A DNA stretch of 64,000 nt from Chryseobacterium sp. ISL-6 (GTDB lineage Bacteria > Bacteroidota > Bacteroidia > Flavobacteriales > Weeksellaceae): contig NZ_JAGGPT010000011.1 in NCBI RefSeq assembly GCF_018613715.1, positions 81,595 to 145,594 of the forward strand. Reading direction: 5' to 3'. Below the pieces are notes generated by a model that ran no database searches, had not been told where the DNA came from, and worked only from the letters and a program-made list of their open reading frames with translations. Below are positions 18,128-25,468 of the stretch, in pieces. A program made the position numbers and the translations under genes. Within the stretch, counting starts at the first letter, position 1, and each line of letters begins with the position of its first letter.

Positions 18128-18784
18128 ATGAAGAAGATTCTATCAGCATTCTTATTGCTGTCATTTGCCCTTTTCTTTTCGCAGAAAGAAAAGTCAGTGT
18201 TCTGGCAGGACATACAAAATTTCAAAAAATTAGATCAGGAAACTCCACCTCCCAAAGATGCTATTCTTCTAATTGGAAGTTCATCTTTTACCAGATGGAC
18301 AGATATTGCCAGTTATTTTCCTGATAAAACACTCATCAACCGTGGATTTGGTGGCTCAAGATTAACAGATCTCAATGATTTTGCCACTGACCTTCTGGAT
18401 CCTTATCAACCAAAACAAATCATCATTTACTGTGGTGATAATGATTTTGCAGACAATCATCAACTCAAAGCAAAAGTAGTTGTTGAGCGATATAAAACTT
18501 TTTATAAGAAAGTTCGTGAAAGGTTTCCGGATATAGAAATTGATTATATTTCAATAAAATTTTCACCAAGCAGAAAGATCCTCTGGCCGCAAATGAAAGA
18601 AACCAATAAAAAGATTGCTGCATTCATGAAAAAAGAAAAAAACGCCGAATATATTGATATCACAAAAGCAATGGAAGATGCAAACGGAAATGTCAGAAGA
18701 GATCTCTTCCTGGAAGATATGCTTCATTTGACCCCCGAAGGAAACAAAATCTGGGCAGATGTGATTAGACCTTATATGAAATAA
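18128..18784 (+). CDS. SGNH/GDSL-type hydrolase (secreted)
   Basis: This 218-residue protein has a signal peptide (about 1-19, ending LFFSQ) and an SGNH hydrolase domain. Block I is LLIGSSSFTRW (catalytic Ser in GSSS), block II is NRGFGGS, block III is IYCGDNDF (Asn of the oxyanion hole), and block V is DMLHLTPEG with the catalytic Asp-xx-His. The family removes acyl or acetyl groups from lipids, glycans or peptidoglycan. The substrate is unknown. The TPR gene starts eight bases after its stop, so the pair is an operon. Confidence 0.88.
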   Translation: MKKILSAFLLLSFALFFSQKEKSVFWQDIQNFKKLDQETPPPKDAILLIGSSSFTRWTDIASYFPDKTLINRGFGGSRLTDLNDFATDLLDPYQPKQIIIYCGDNDFADNHQLKAKVVVERYKTFYKKVRERFPDIEIDYISIKFSPSRKILWPQMKETNKKIAAFMKKEKNAEYIDITKAMEDANGNVRRDLFLEDMLHLTPEGNKIWADVIRPYMK

Positions 18785-18792
18785 TTAAAAAA

Positions 18793-19761
18793 ATGATAAA
18801 AAAACAAATAACCATTTTAATTCTTATTTTTAGTTTTTCAGTAATTTTTGGACAAAAAGATAAAAGTTTTGATAAACAAAAACTTATTCAAGAGCTTTCT
18901 GATAATGCATGTAAATGTACTGACTCAATTAGTTTGTTTAATCGCAGTAAAAAAGACATTTTAAAAGATGTACATGATTGTATTGATAAACATGCCGGAG
19001 CATTACAAATAGGATTGCTATTAGGAAGCGTAGAAACTTTAGAAAAAAAAGCACCAGAAGTAAATGGTAAAAAACAAATAAATTTAAACTTTGATACAAG
19101 TAAAAACTCTCAACAATATACAGAAAGCTATAATGAACTTGAACGTTATCTGATGCAAAATTGTGAAAGTGTAAAAATGGCAACCGCTGTATCAGAAACC
19201 AAAACTGAAGGACTTTCAAAAGATCCAATCGCCTTGGAATTCTACTCTAAAGCATTAGAGGCTTCAAAAAAAGAAGATTGGAAAGAAGCTATTAGAAATA
19301 ATGAAGAAGCTGTAAAAAAAGATCCAAAATTCATTTATGCCTGGGATAATTTAGGTATAAATTACAGACGAATTAACGAATATGATAAAGCTCTTGAAGC
19401 CTATAAAAAATCTCTTGAAATAGACCCTAAAGGAAAAATGCCTTTACAAAATATTCCTCTGGTTTATATATACAAGAAAGATTTTCAAAAAGCAATTGAT
19501 GCTTATTTAGCCTTAGACAAATTATACCCTGGAGACCCTGAAGTCTATTACGGAATTGGTCAGGTGTATTTTTCAGGTATTAAAGATGATGAAAAAGCAT
19601 TAGATTATATCTGTAAAGCTTATAGGATTTATAGCAATCAAAAATCTCCCTATCGAACAGATGCTGAAGCTGTAATGCAATCTATTTACAAAAACATGAA
19701 AGAAAATAACAAAACTGAAAAATTTAAAGAAATCTTGAAAAAAAATAATATGCAGTTTTGA
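18793..19761 (+). CDS. Secreted tetratricopeptide-repeat protein
   Basis: The 322-residue product has a signal peptide (about 1-20, ending SVIFGQ). An N-terminal helical domain contains three Cys (ACKCTDS and VHDCIDKH). At least three TPR units follow from about residue 148 (PIALEFYSKALEASKKEDW, then FIYAWDNLGINYRRINEYDK, then EVYYGIGQVYFSGIKDDEK). TPRs mediate protein contacts; the partner is unknown. It is co-transcribed with the upstream SGNH hydrolase, which may be functionally linked. No terminator directly follows its stop; the next clear one is at 19881. Confidence 0.85.
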   Translation: MIKKQITILILIFSFSVIFGQKDKSFDKQKLIQELSDNACKCTDSISLFNRSKKDILKDVHDCIDKHAGALQIGLLLGSVETLEKKAPEVNGKKQINLNFDTSKNSQQYTESYNELERYLMQNCESVKMATAVSETKTEGLSKDPIALEFYSKALEASKKEDWKEAIRNNEEAVKKDPKFIYAWDNLGINYRRINEYDKALEAYKKSLEIDPKGKMPLQNIPLVYIYKKDFQKAIDAYLALDKLYPGDPEVYYGIGQVYFSGIKDDEKALDYICKAYRIYSNQKSPYRTDAEAVMQSIYKNMKENNKTEKFKEILKKNNMQF

Positions 19762-19800
19762 TTAAAGAAGTTTTCAAATTGCCAACTTTTAATTTATTAA

Positions 19801-19880
19801 TTTTCACTTAGTAATGTTTCATGTAATAACGATGATAAAGAAGAACCTCTTACGTTAGTGGAACGAGAAACCATACAAAT
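19801..19880 (+). pseudogene. Possible relic of a lipoprotein gene N-terminus
   Basis: In one frame this non-coding gap reads SLSNVSCNNDDKEEP followed by LTLVERETIQI. That resembles the cysteine and acidic linker of a Bacteroidota lipoprotein followed by the start of a mature domain. There is no start codon, a stop lies just upstream (19798-19800), and the frame runs straight into the terminator. It could be chance; the resemblance is only to the general lipoprotein pattern. Confidence 0.3.
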
Positions 19881-19911
19881 AAAAGAGGCTCCCAAATTGG
19901 GAGCCTCTTTT
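19881..19911. terminator. Bidirectional terminator between TPR and helicase genes
   Basis: A perfect 15-bp inverted repeat (arm AAAAGAGGCTCCCAA, single-base centre) starts with A residues and ends with T residues. It can therefore stop both the plus-strand unit and the converging helicase gene, whose stop is two bases away. Confidence 0.92.
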
Positions 19912-19912
19912 A

Positions 19913-21265
19913 TTATTTCTTTTTTTTCGATTTTGAGATCGCTTTCTGTTGGGCTCTGTTGGCTCCAAATTTCTTTGGTGCTTTTCTTTTAGAAGGTCCA
20001 CCCCAGTTTTCTTTTTTGTTTTTATCTTTTTTCTCGTGAAATGCTCCACCACCTTCATGTAATTTTACCTGTGCTGGATTTTTCATTACAATCTGTTCCT
20101 CTTCAGAAGCAATCTTTTTAGGATTTATTTTTACCTCTTCAGGGAAATCAATAAATTTCAATTCCTTATCCATCAAGAGCTCAATATCTAATACTAAAGA
20201 TTCTTCTTTCTTAGTAACGAACGTTATTGCTTTACCATCCTTATCTGCTCTACCTGTTCTACCAATTCTGTGAATATACTGTTCCTGTACTTCAGGTGTT
20301 TCGAAATTGATAACGTGGGTAATATTCGAAATATCTAATCCTCTCGCCATTACATCGGTGGTGATCAGTCCTCTAATCTCTTCATTCTCGAAACGTTTCA
20401 TCGCTTTCAATCTGTAATTCTGAGATTTGTTGGAGTGGATTACATCAAACTGTTCAGGGAAAAGCTCACTAATTTTAGCAAACAATAAATCGGCATTCTT
20501 TTTATTGTTATTGAAGATCAACACTTTGGACATATCTGCATTACTTTTCAGTAAATGTTCCAGTAAATTGATCTTGGTATTAAAGTTTTCAACTTTATAA
20601 CCCGTCTGTTCTATTTTTTCAAGTGGAGTTCCTGATTTTGCCAATGAAATTTCAATTGGATGTGCGAAATATTGATCCAACATTTCATCTACAGCCTCCG
20701 TCATGGTAGCAGAGAATAGAATATTTTGTCTCTTCGCCTTCATCATTTCGAAAATATGTGTTAACTGAGGTCTGAAACCTAAGTTAAGCATTTCATCAAA
20801 TTCATCAATAATAAGCTTTTGAACCTCTCTAAGAGATATAGCATTATCAATCGCCAGATCCATTACTCTACCAGGTGTACCTATTAAAATGTCACATCCG
20901 TTATTGAATAAAAGTTTCTGTGTATTGATATTCTTGCCACCATAAATCCCTATAACTCTTGCAGTAATGTTTTCCGTTAACTTTTCAACAATTTCCGTTA
21001 CCTGAACTACCAATTCTCTTGTAGGAACCAACACCAAAACTGTTGGATTTCCTGTTTTATTATATTTCCAAGTCTTAAGGACTGGTAAAAGATAAGCTAA
21101 TGTTTTTCCGGTTCCGGTTTGAGCAATTCCCATAACATCTCTTCCTGAAAGTATTGGGCTCAAGCTCTTTTCCTGAATAGGTGTAGGTTCGAATAATTCT
21201 AAATCTGCTAAAACATCAAGAATTTTAACCGGAAGGTCAAAATCTGCAAAAGTGAGTTTTTCCAT
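19913..21265 (-). CDS. DEAD-box-family ATP-dependent RNA helicase
   Basis: This 450-residue cytoplasmic RNA helicase probably acts in ribosome assembly or mRNA turnover. Motifs in order are the Q motif (FEPTPIQEKSL), I (AQTGTGKT), Ia (VPTREL), GG, Ib (TPGRV), II, III (FSAT), IV, V (TTDVMARGLD) and VI (HRIGRTGR). Motif II reads DEFD rather than DEAD. The Asp-Glu pair needed for ATP hydrolysis is kept. The C-terminal 60 residues are very basic (KRKAPKKFG, ending KSKKKK), as in RhlE/CshA-like proteins, and likely bind RNA. It is first in a minus-strand stretch and ends at a shared terminator. Confidence 0.92.
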   Translation of the reverse strand: MEKLTFADFDLPVKILDVLADLELFEPTPIQEKSLSPILSGRDVMGIAQTGTGKTLAYLLPVLKTWKYNKTGNPTVLVLVPTRELVVQVTEIVEKLTENITARVIGIYGGKNINTQKLLFNNGCDILIGTPGRVMDLAIDNAISLREVQKLIIDEFDEMLNLGFRPQLTHIFEMMKAKRQNILFSATMTEAVDEMLDQYFAHPIEISLAKSGTPLEKIEQTGYKVENFNTKINLLEHLLKSNADMSKVLIFNNNKKNADLLFAKISELFPEQFDVIHSNKSQNYRLKAMKRFENEEIRGLITTDVMARGLDISNITHVINFETPEVQEQYIHRIGRTGRADKDGKAITFVTKKEESLVLDIELLMDKELKFIDFPEEVKINPKKIASEEEQIVMKNPAQVKLHEGGGAFHEKKDKNKKENWGGPSKRKAPKKFGANRAQQKAISKSKKKK

Positions 21266-21282
21266 TTTGCAAAGATAGGTAT

Positions 21283-21792
21283 TTAATTAATTTTTACACT
21301 TTCACTTATTATTTTAATATCGTCATCCTTCCATTCGCTGGAAGTAATGATCACATTTCCTTTCTTTTTAGGATCTTTTTTAATGGGAAATTTATCTTCT
21401 TCCCATTGTGAACAATGTGTAGAAATAGGCTTTACTAAAGGCTTCCAATCTGTTTTCCCATAGGTATATACATAAAAAGGATGCCAACAACTTGTGCACC
21501 AATCCGGGTAAGCCCCAAGATCATCTTTTCCATCATCATTTAAGTCACCAAGATTATATAAAGTGACTCCATTAGCTGGTGAGATCGTGAAAGGTTTTAT
21601 CTTTTTATCACTAAAAAAGATCGTTGTTTCACATTTTCCATCACATTCTTCACTGCAGTCGTTTACTTTTACGAAGGCATATTCTTTTGTCCCATTTCCA
21701 TCATAGTCATCCTGCATTCCTTTTTCTTCTGCTTTTTGAGCCCATAAAAGAGAACTCCAAAAAGTAAAAGCGGTTAAGATCATTAGTTTCAT
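21283..21792 (-). CDS. Secreted protein with EF-hand/FG-GAP-like calcium loops
   Basis: No named family is certain. The 169-residue product begins with a signal peptide (about 1-18, ending LLWAQ). It contains two Asp-rich loops of the dockerin/FG-GAP type (DDYDGNGTKEYAFV and LGDLNDDGKDDLG), probably calcium binding. Cys clusters (CSEECDGKC and CTSCWHP, plus a later Cys) suggest disulfides in the periplasm or outside. It lies 17 bases upstream of the helicase start and may be co-transcribed with it. Function unknown. Confidence 0.7.
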   Translation of the reverse strand: MKLMILTAFTFWSSLLWAQKAEEKGMQDDYDGNGTKEYAFVKVNDCSEECDGKCETTIFFSDKKIKPFTISPANGVTLYNLGDLNDDGKDDLGAYPDWCTSCWHPFYVYTYGKTDWKPLVKPISTHCSQWEEDKFPIKKDPKKKGNVIITSSEWKDDDIKIISESVKIN

Positions 21793-21843
21793 CTGGTTAT
21801 TTTTTGTTGTTTTAAGCTTAAATAAATTTCAAAAACCATTAGA

Positions 21844-23490
21844 TTATTTTCTGGTTATTCTAAGCAAAATTATTAAAACTAATATAACAGAAAAAATAAA
21901 ACCTAATATCGCTATCAGTGACATTTCCCCAATCCGGGGTGGAGCTTCAGAAACAAAAACGATCGCTGTTGCAATCATATTAGCTCCTAAGATCAGTGCT
22001 AAAATCATATTAACCGCACTTGATTTAATAATCTGGTTAGTCTTATCAATATTTTTTATTTCACTGGAAATGGTAAATTTATTTTCATCCAATTTTTGTA
22101 AAACAGAACGGAGCTCTTTGGGAATTTCGTCAACATTATCTGTGAAATTCATCATTTTATCCATCCCCACTTTTAGAATATTCTTTGGACTGATTTTTTT
22201 TGAGAATATTTTCTTTGTATAGGGATGAAGGCTTTTTACAATATCCAGATCAGGATTAATAGTTCGCCCCACTCCTTCTATCAAGCTTATTCCTTTAAAC
22301 AAGAGATAAAAATAATCCGGCATATGCAGTCGGTTATCTTTAAGAATATCTTTCATCTTATTGATCATTATCTGAACATTGATCTCCTGCAGGGATGAGC
22401 TGTGAACAAAATTGAGAATATCATTTACATCATTTTCAAATCTTCTTTCATCAGGAATTTCATAGCTTATCGCCATTTTTTTTAGATATCGAACAATTTT
22501 ATGAGAATTTTTAGCCACAAAACTTACAATAAGATCTTCAAGAATCTCTTTATCATTAGGTTGAATTTGACCAACAGCTCCAAAATCTATAAAAACAACC
22601 TTACCGTCTTTTTTTACTAAAATATTTCCGGCATGTGGGTCAGCATGAAAAAAGCCATAGTCTAAAATCTGTGCAACAAACAACCTTAGCCCTACTTCAG
22701 AAATTTTTACAGGATCAATATTATGGGCTAAGAGTTCAGCTTTATCCGTCACCTTGATTCCATCAATGAATTCCATACAAAGTACATTATTGTTGGAGAA
22801 TTCTTCATAAACTTTCGGAACGTAGGTTTCTTTATTATTTTTAAAATTCCTGCCAAACTGTAGGATATTATCCTTCTCATTGATCAGCGAAACTTCTTCC
22901 AGTAAGGATTTTTCAAAAGTGGAAATAGCTTGTTTTAAGTTAAGTTTCTCTCCTATTTCTGAATATGAAGAAACAATTTTTTCCAGGTCTTTTATTAAAA
23001 GCAAATCATCTTCAATAACGGTCTGTACGTCAGCTTTTTTAATTTTCAGGATCACTTCAGAACCATTTAACAACGTAGCTTTGTACACTTGAGCAATAGA
23101 AGCTGTGGCCAAAGGTTGAACCTGAACTTCCTGAAAGTGATCTTTAACTAAAATATTAAATTCATTTTCAAGGATTTCATTCACATTCATGTCTACAGTA
23201 TCTACCTTATCCTGTAATCTCTGTAATTCCTGAATCAGTTCCGGTGGAAGTAAATCTTCTCTATTGCTGAATGTCTGACCTAATTTAACAAACGTGGGTC
23301 CCAATTCTTCCAAAACCAATCTGATCCGTTCGTAAACCGTTCCTTTTGATATGATTTCATCAGAATTTCCAGCATCTTCCTCTTGCTTATTCCCATTCAT
23401 TCTTGCCAGCATATCCTTAAAACCGTATTTACTCAATACAGAAATCAGTCGGGCAGATCTTTTCAGTTTTCGTTGTTGTTTATCAAACAT
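21844..23490 (-). CDS. ABC1/AarF/UbiB-family atypical kinase
   Basis: UbiB-type proteins are membrane-associated atypical kinases/ATPases linked to quinone or lipid metabolism. The 548-residue protein has the KxGQ motif in FVKLGQTFSNREDLLP (about 69-72) and an Ala-containing loop, ASIAQVYKA. The invariant lysine is in VILKIKK. The catalytic/metal motifs are FFHADPHAGNIL and VFIDFGAVGQ. Two hydrophobic helices at the C-terminus (about 495-545) anchor it in the membrane. Bacteroidota make menaquinone, so a ubiquinone role is unlikely; a link to menaquinone or lipid homeostasis is inferred. It is divergent from the small GG-leader peptide gene. Confidence 0.88.
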   Translation of the reverse strand: MFDKQQRKLKRSARLISVLSKYGFKDMLARMNGNKQEEDAGNSDEIISKGTVYERIRLVLEELGPTFVKLGQTFSNREDLLPPELIQELQRLQDKVDTVDMNVNEILENEFNILVKDHFQEVQVQPLATASIAQVYKATLLNGSEVILKIKKADVQTVIEDDLLLIKDLEKIVSSYSEIGEKLNLKQAISTFEKSLLEEVSLINEKDNILQFGRNFKNNKETYVPKVYEEFSNNNVLCMEFIDGIKVTDKAELLAHNIDPVKISEVGLRLFVAQILDYGFFHADPHAGNILVKKDGKVVFIDFGAVGQIQPNDKEILEDLIVSFVAKNSHKIVRYLKKMAISYEIPDERRFENDVNDILNFVHSSSLQEINVQIMINKMKDILKDNRLHMPDYFYLLFKGISLIEGVGRTINPDLDIVKSLHPYTKKIFSKKISPKNILKVGMDKMMNFTDNVDEIPKELRSVLQKLDENKFTISSEIKNIDKTNQIIKSSAVNMILALILGANMIATAIVFVSEAPPRIGEMSLIAILGFIFSVILVLIILLRITRK

Positions 23491-23578
23491 ATTGTATGGA
23501 TAGTGAACGCAAATTACTCCAAAAACTATTCCTATGTAGAATTTAAAATAACGATCTAAGAAAAACTTTTCACCTTTC

Positions 23579-23607
23579 TTGTTATTTGCTAGTTTTTTTT
23601 ATCTTTA
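23579..23607 (+). promoter_or_regulatory. Promoter of the GG-leader peptide gene
   Basis: TTG at 23579-23581, an 18-base spacer and TATCTTTA at 23600-23607 fit the Bacteroidota pattern TTG-N17-19-TAnnTTTG with one mismatch. It is followed after 44 bases by the ATG at 23652. Confidence 0.55.
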
Positions 23608-23651
23608 TGGAGTACAAATCAAATTAATACTAACCCATAAAAGATTACAAA

Positions 23652-23813
23652 ATGAAAAATTTACCAAGTAAAAAATTATCCAGAGAAGAATTAAGAAATG
23701 TTTCAGGAGGTGGAATCATTGTTGGTTGTTCAAACCAGTGCTGCCCTACCGATGGAAGACCAAGATGTCCAAGATTGATCTGCCCTGCTGTGGTTTGCCC
23801 GCAGTTAGTATAA
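23652..23813 (+). CDS. Bacteriocin-like GG-leader cysteine-rich peptide (53 aa)
   Basis: The 53-codon gene encodes a short precursor. The leader MKNLPSKKLSREELRNVSGG has the conserved L-S-R-E-E-L-x-N-V-x-GG pattern of Bacteroidota natural-product and bacteriocin-like precursors. The GG at 19-20 is a likely processing point for a C39-type peptidase/transporter. The 33-residue core has six Cys (26, 30, 31, 39, 44, 49), four of them followed by Pro (C31, C39, C44, C49), and no Ser/Thr-rich lanthipeptide pattern (one Ser and one Thr). The gene has a candidate promoter upstream and a terminator downstream, so it is an independent unit. No modification, C39 protease, export or immunity gene lies within the window. 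Related short proteins with this leader are known in Chryseobacterium as 'bacteriocin-like'; activity is not shown. Confidence 0.82.
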   Translation: MKNLPSKKLSREELRNVSGGGIIVGCSNQCCPTDGRPRCPRLICPAVVCPQLV

Positions 23814-23842
23814 GATATAAATAGGAAAAAAACCATTTTATA

Positions 23843-23877
23843 AAAAAACAGAATGCTAGGCATTCTGTTTTTCTTTT
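23843..23877. terminator. Bidirectional terminator after the GG-leader peptide gene
   Basis: ACAGAATGC at 23848-23856 pairs perfectly with GCATTCTGT at 23860-23868 around a 3-base loop. Flanking A and T runs extend the stem to about 13 bp. It serves both the peptide gene and the converging GNAT-nitrilase gene, which stops at 23881. Confidence 0.9.
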
Positions 23878-23880
23878 TTA

Positions 23881-25389
23881 TTATTTAAGATAAGTCTCAT
23901 AGAGATCGTTTCGTCTGTCTTTAAGAATCTGAACGGAACCGTTATAGTGGAGATCTTTTAATAAATTCAGATCCACATCAACAATTAAGGTCATTTCCGT
24001 ATTAGGCGTTGCTTCTCCTTTTACGGCATTGGATGGAAAGGCAAAATCCGAAGGTGTAAATACGGCAGCCTGCCCAAACTGAATATCCATATTATTTACT
24101 CCCGGTAAATTTCCCACACACCCTGCAATAGCTACATAACATTCATTTTCTATTGCTCTCGCAGCCGCACAGTGGCGGACTCTCATATAGGCATTTTGAG
24201 TATCTGTCAGATAAGGCACAAACAGGATTTTCATTCCCTGATCAGCCAGAATTCGCGGAAGCTCCGGAAACTCTACATCATAACAGATGACAAGACCTAT
24301 TTTTCCACAATCGGTATCAAATACTCTGATCTCATTTCCGCCTTTCATTCCATAGTACTTCCTTTCGTTAGGCGTGATATGTATTTTACGGTATTCATCG
24401 ATACGTCCATCACGGTGCATCAGATAACTTACATTATAGAGATCATTATGATCATGATCAAAAACCGGCATACTTCCCGAAATAATATTGACATTATAAC
24501 TGATCGCTAGTTCTGAAATTTTTTGCTTGATCTGATCGGTCAGTTTGGCTAATTCGATCATACTATCTCTCTCAGATAGCTTATTGAATGGCGCCAATAA
24601 AGGGGTATTGAAAAGTTCTGGAAAAAGAACAAAATCAGATTTGTAATCTCCCATCACATTTACAAAAAATTCTACCTGTTCGTAGAAGGCATCTATATTT
24701 TTAAAATGCCTCATTTGCCATTGTACAAGACCCAATCGGATGATACTGTCCTGCATCGTATTAGGACTTTTGCTGTAATAGATATTATTCCATTGCAGCA
24801 AAACTGCATTTTCTTTTGAAGATTCATCTTCAGGAAGATACTTCTTCAATACTTTAATAGGTAAGAAATTATTGGAAAGCTGAAATGACAAAACAGGATC
24901 ATAGATCTCTTTATCCCTTACCATTCTTATATAATCTCTTGTTGAAAGCTTATCACTGTATCTATGATAGTTGGGTATTCTTCCACCCAATACAATAGAT
25001 TTCAGATTCAGTTGTTCACATAATTCTTTTCTGGCATCATACAGTCTTCTCCCTAATCGTAATTCACGGTATTCAGGATCTACAAAAACTTCTATTCCAT
25101 AAAGTACATTTCCAGTAGATGAATGGGTATTAAAAGTATAATTTCCTGTGATATCACTGTAAGTATGATCATCTCCAAATTCATCATAATTAACGATAAT
25201 AGAAAGTGCAACTGCTGCGAGTTTGCCATCTACAGTGATACAGATCTGGCCCTTTGGAAATATTTTGGTTAATTTTTCTATGCTCTTTTTGGACCATACA
25301 TATTCCGACATTTGAGGATAAGCCCGTCTCATGGTTTCCACCAATCCATCATAATCCTGAACATTTAAGGTCCTTGTATCTACTTGCAT
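23881..25389 (-). CDS. Fusion protein: GNAT acetyltransferase plus carbon-nitrogen hydrolase
   Basis: The 502-residue cytoplasmic protein joins two domains. Residues about 1-170 form a GNAT N-acetyltransferase fold, with the acetyl-CoA loop near YRELRLGRRLYDARKEL. Residues about 215-500 form a nitrilase-superfamily amidohydrolase. Its triad is seen as Glu in FVLFPELFNTP, Lys in YRKIHITPNERKYYG and Cys in GLVICYDVEFPEL. The fusion architecture is a known family in several phyla. Its substrate is not established in my knowledge; an amide or N-acyl compound that one half makes and the other cleaves is speculation. It is alone on its strand, with a short palindrome upstream. Confidence 0.88.
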   Translation of the reverse strand: MQVDTRTLNVQDYDGLVETMRRAYPQMSEYVWSKKSIEKLTKIFPKGQICITVDGKLAAVALSIIVNYDEFGDDHTYSDITGNYTFNTHSSTGNVLYGIEVFVDPEYRELRLGRRLYDARKELCEQLNLKSIVLGGRIPNYHRYSDKLSTRDYIRMVRDKEIYDPVLSFQLSNNFLPIKVLKKYLPEDESSKENAVLLQWNNIYYSKSPNTMQDSIIRLGLVQWQMRHFKNIDAFYEQVEFFVNVMGDYKSDFVLFPELFNTPLLAPFNKLSERDSMIELAKLTDQIKQKISELAISYNVNIISGSMPVFDHDHNDLYNVSYLMHRDGRIDEYRKIHITPNERKYYGMKGGNEIRVFDTDCGKIGLVICYDVEFPELPRILADQGMKILFVPYLTDTQNAYMRVRHCAAARAIENECYVAIAGCVGNLPGVNNMDIQFGQAAVFTPSDFAFPSNAVKGEATPNTEMTLIVDVDLNLLKDLHYNGSVQILKDRRNDLYETYLK

Positions 25390-25399
25390 TTTTATAAAT

Positions 25400-25418
25400 T
25401 TTACTAAATTTAGGTAAA
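25400..25418. promoter_or_regulatory. Near-palindrome upstream of the GNAT-nitrilase gene
   Basis: TTTACTAAATTTAGGTAAA has a perfect CTAAATTTAG core 14 bases from its centre to either flank, eleven bases before the minus-strand start. It could be an operator or merely a promoter-like A+T-rich stretch (TAAATTTA). Confidence 0.3.
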
Positions 25419-25468
25419 ATAAATCAATTCCTAAACCGGATTACCTCTATTCCTACAGTTGATTTATC

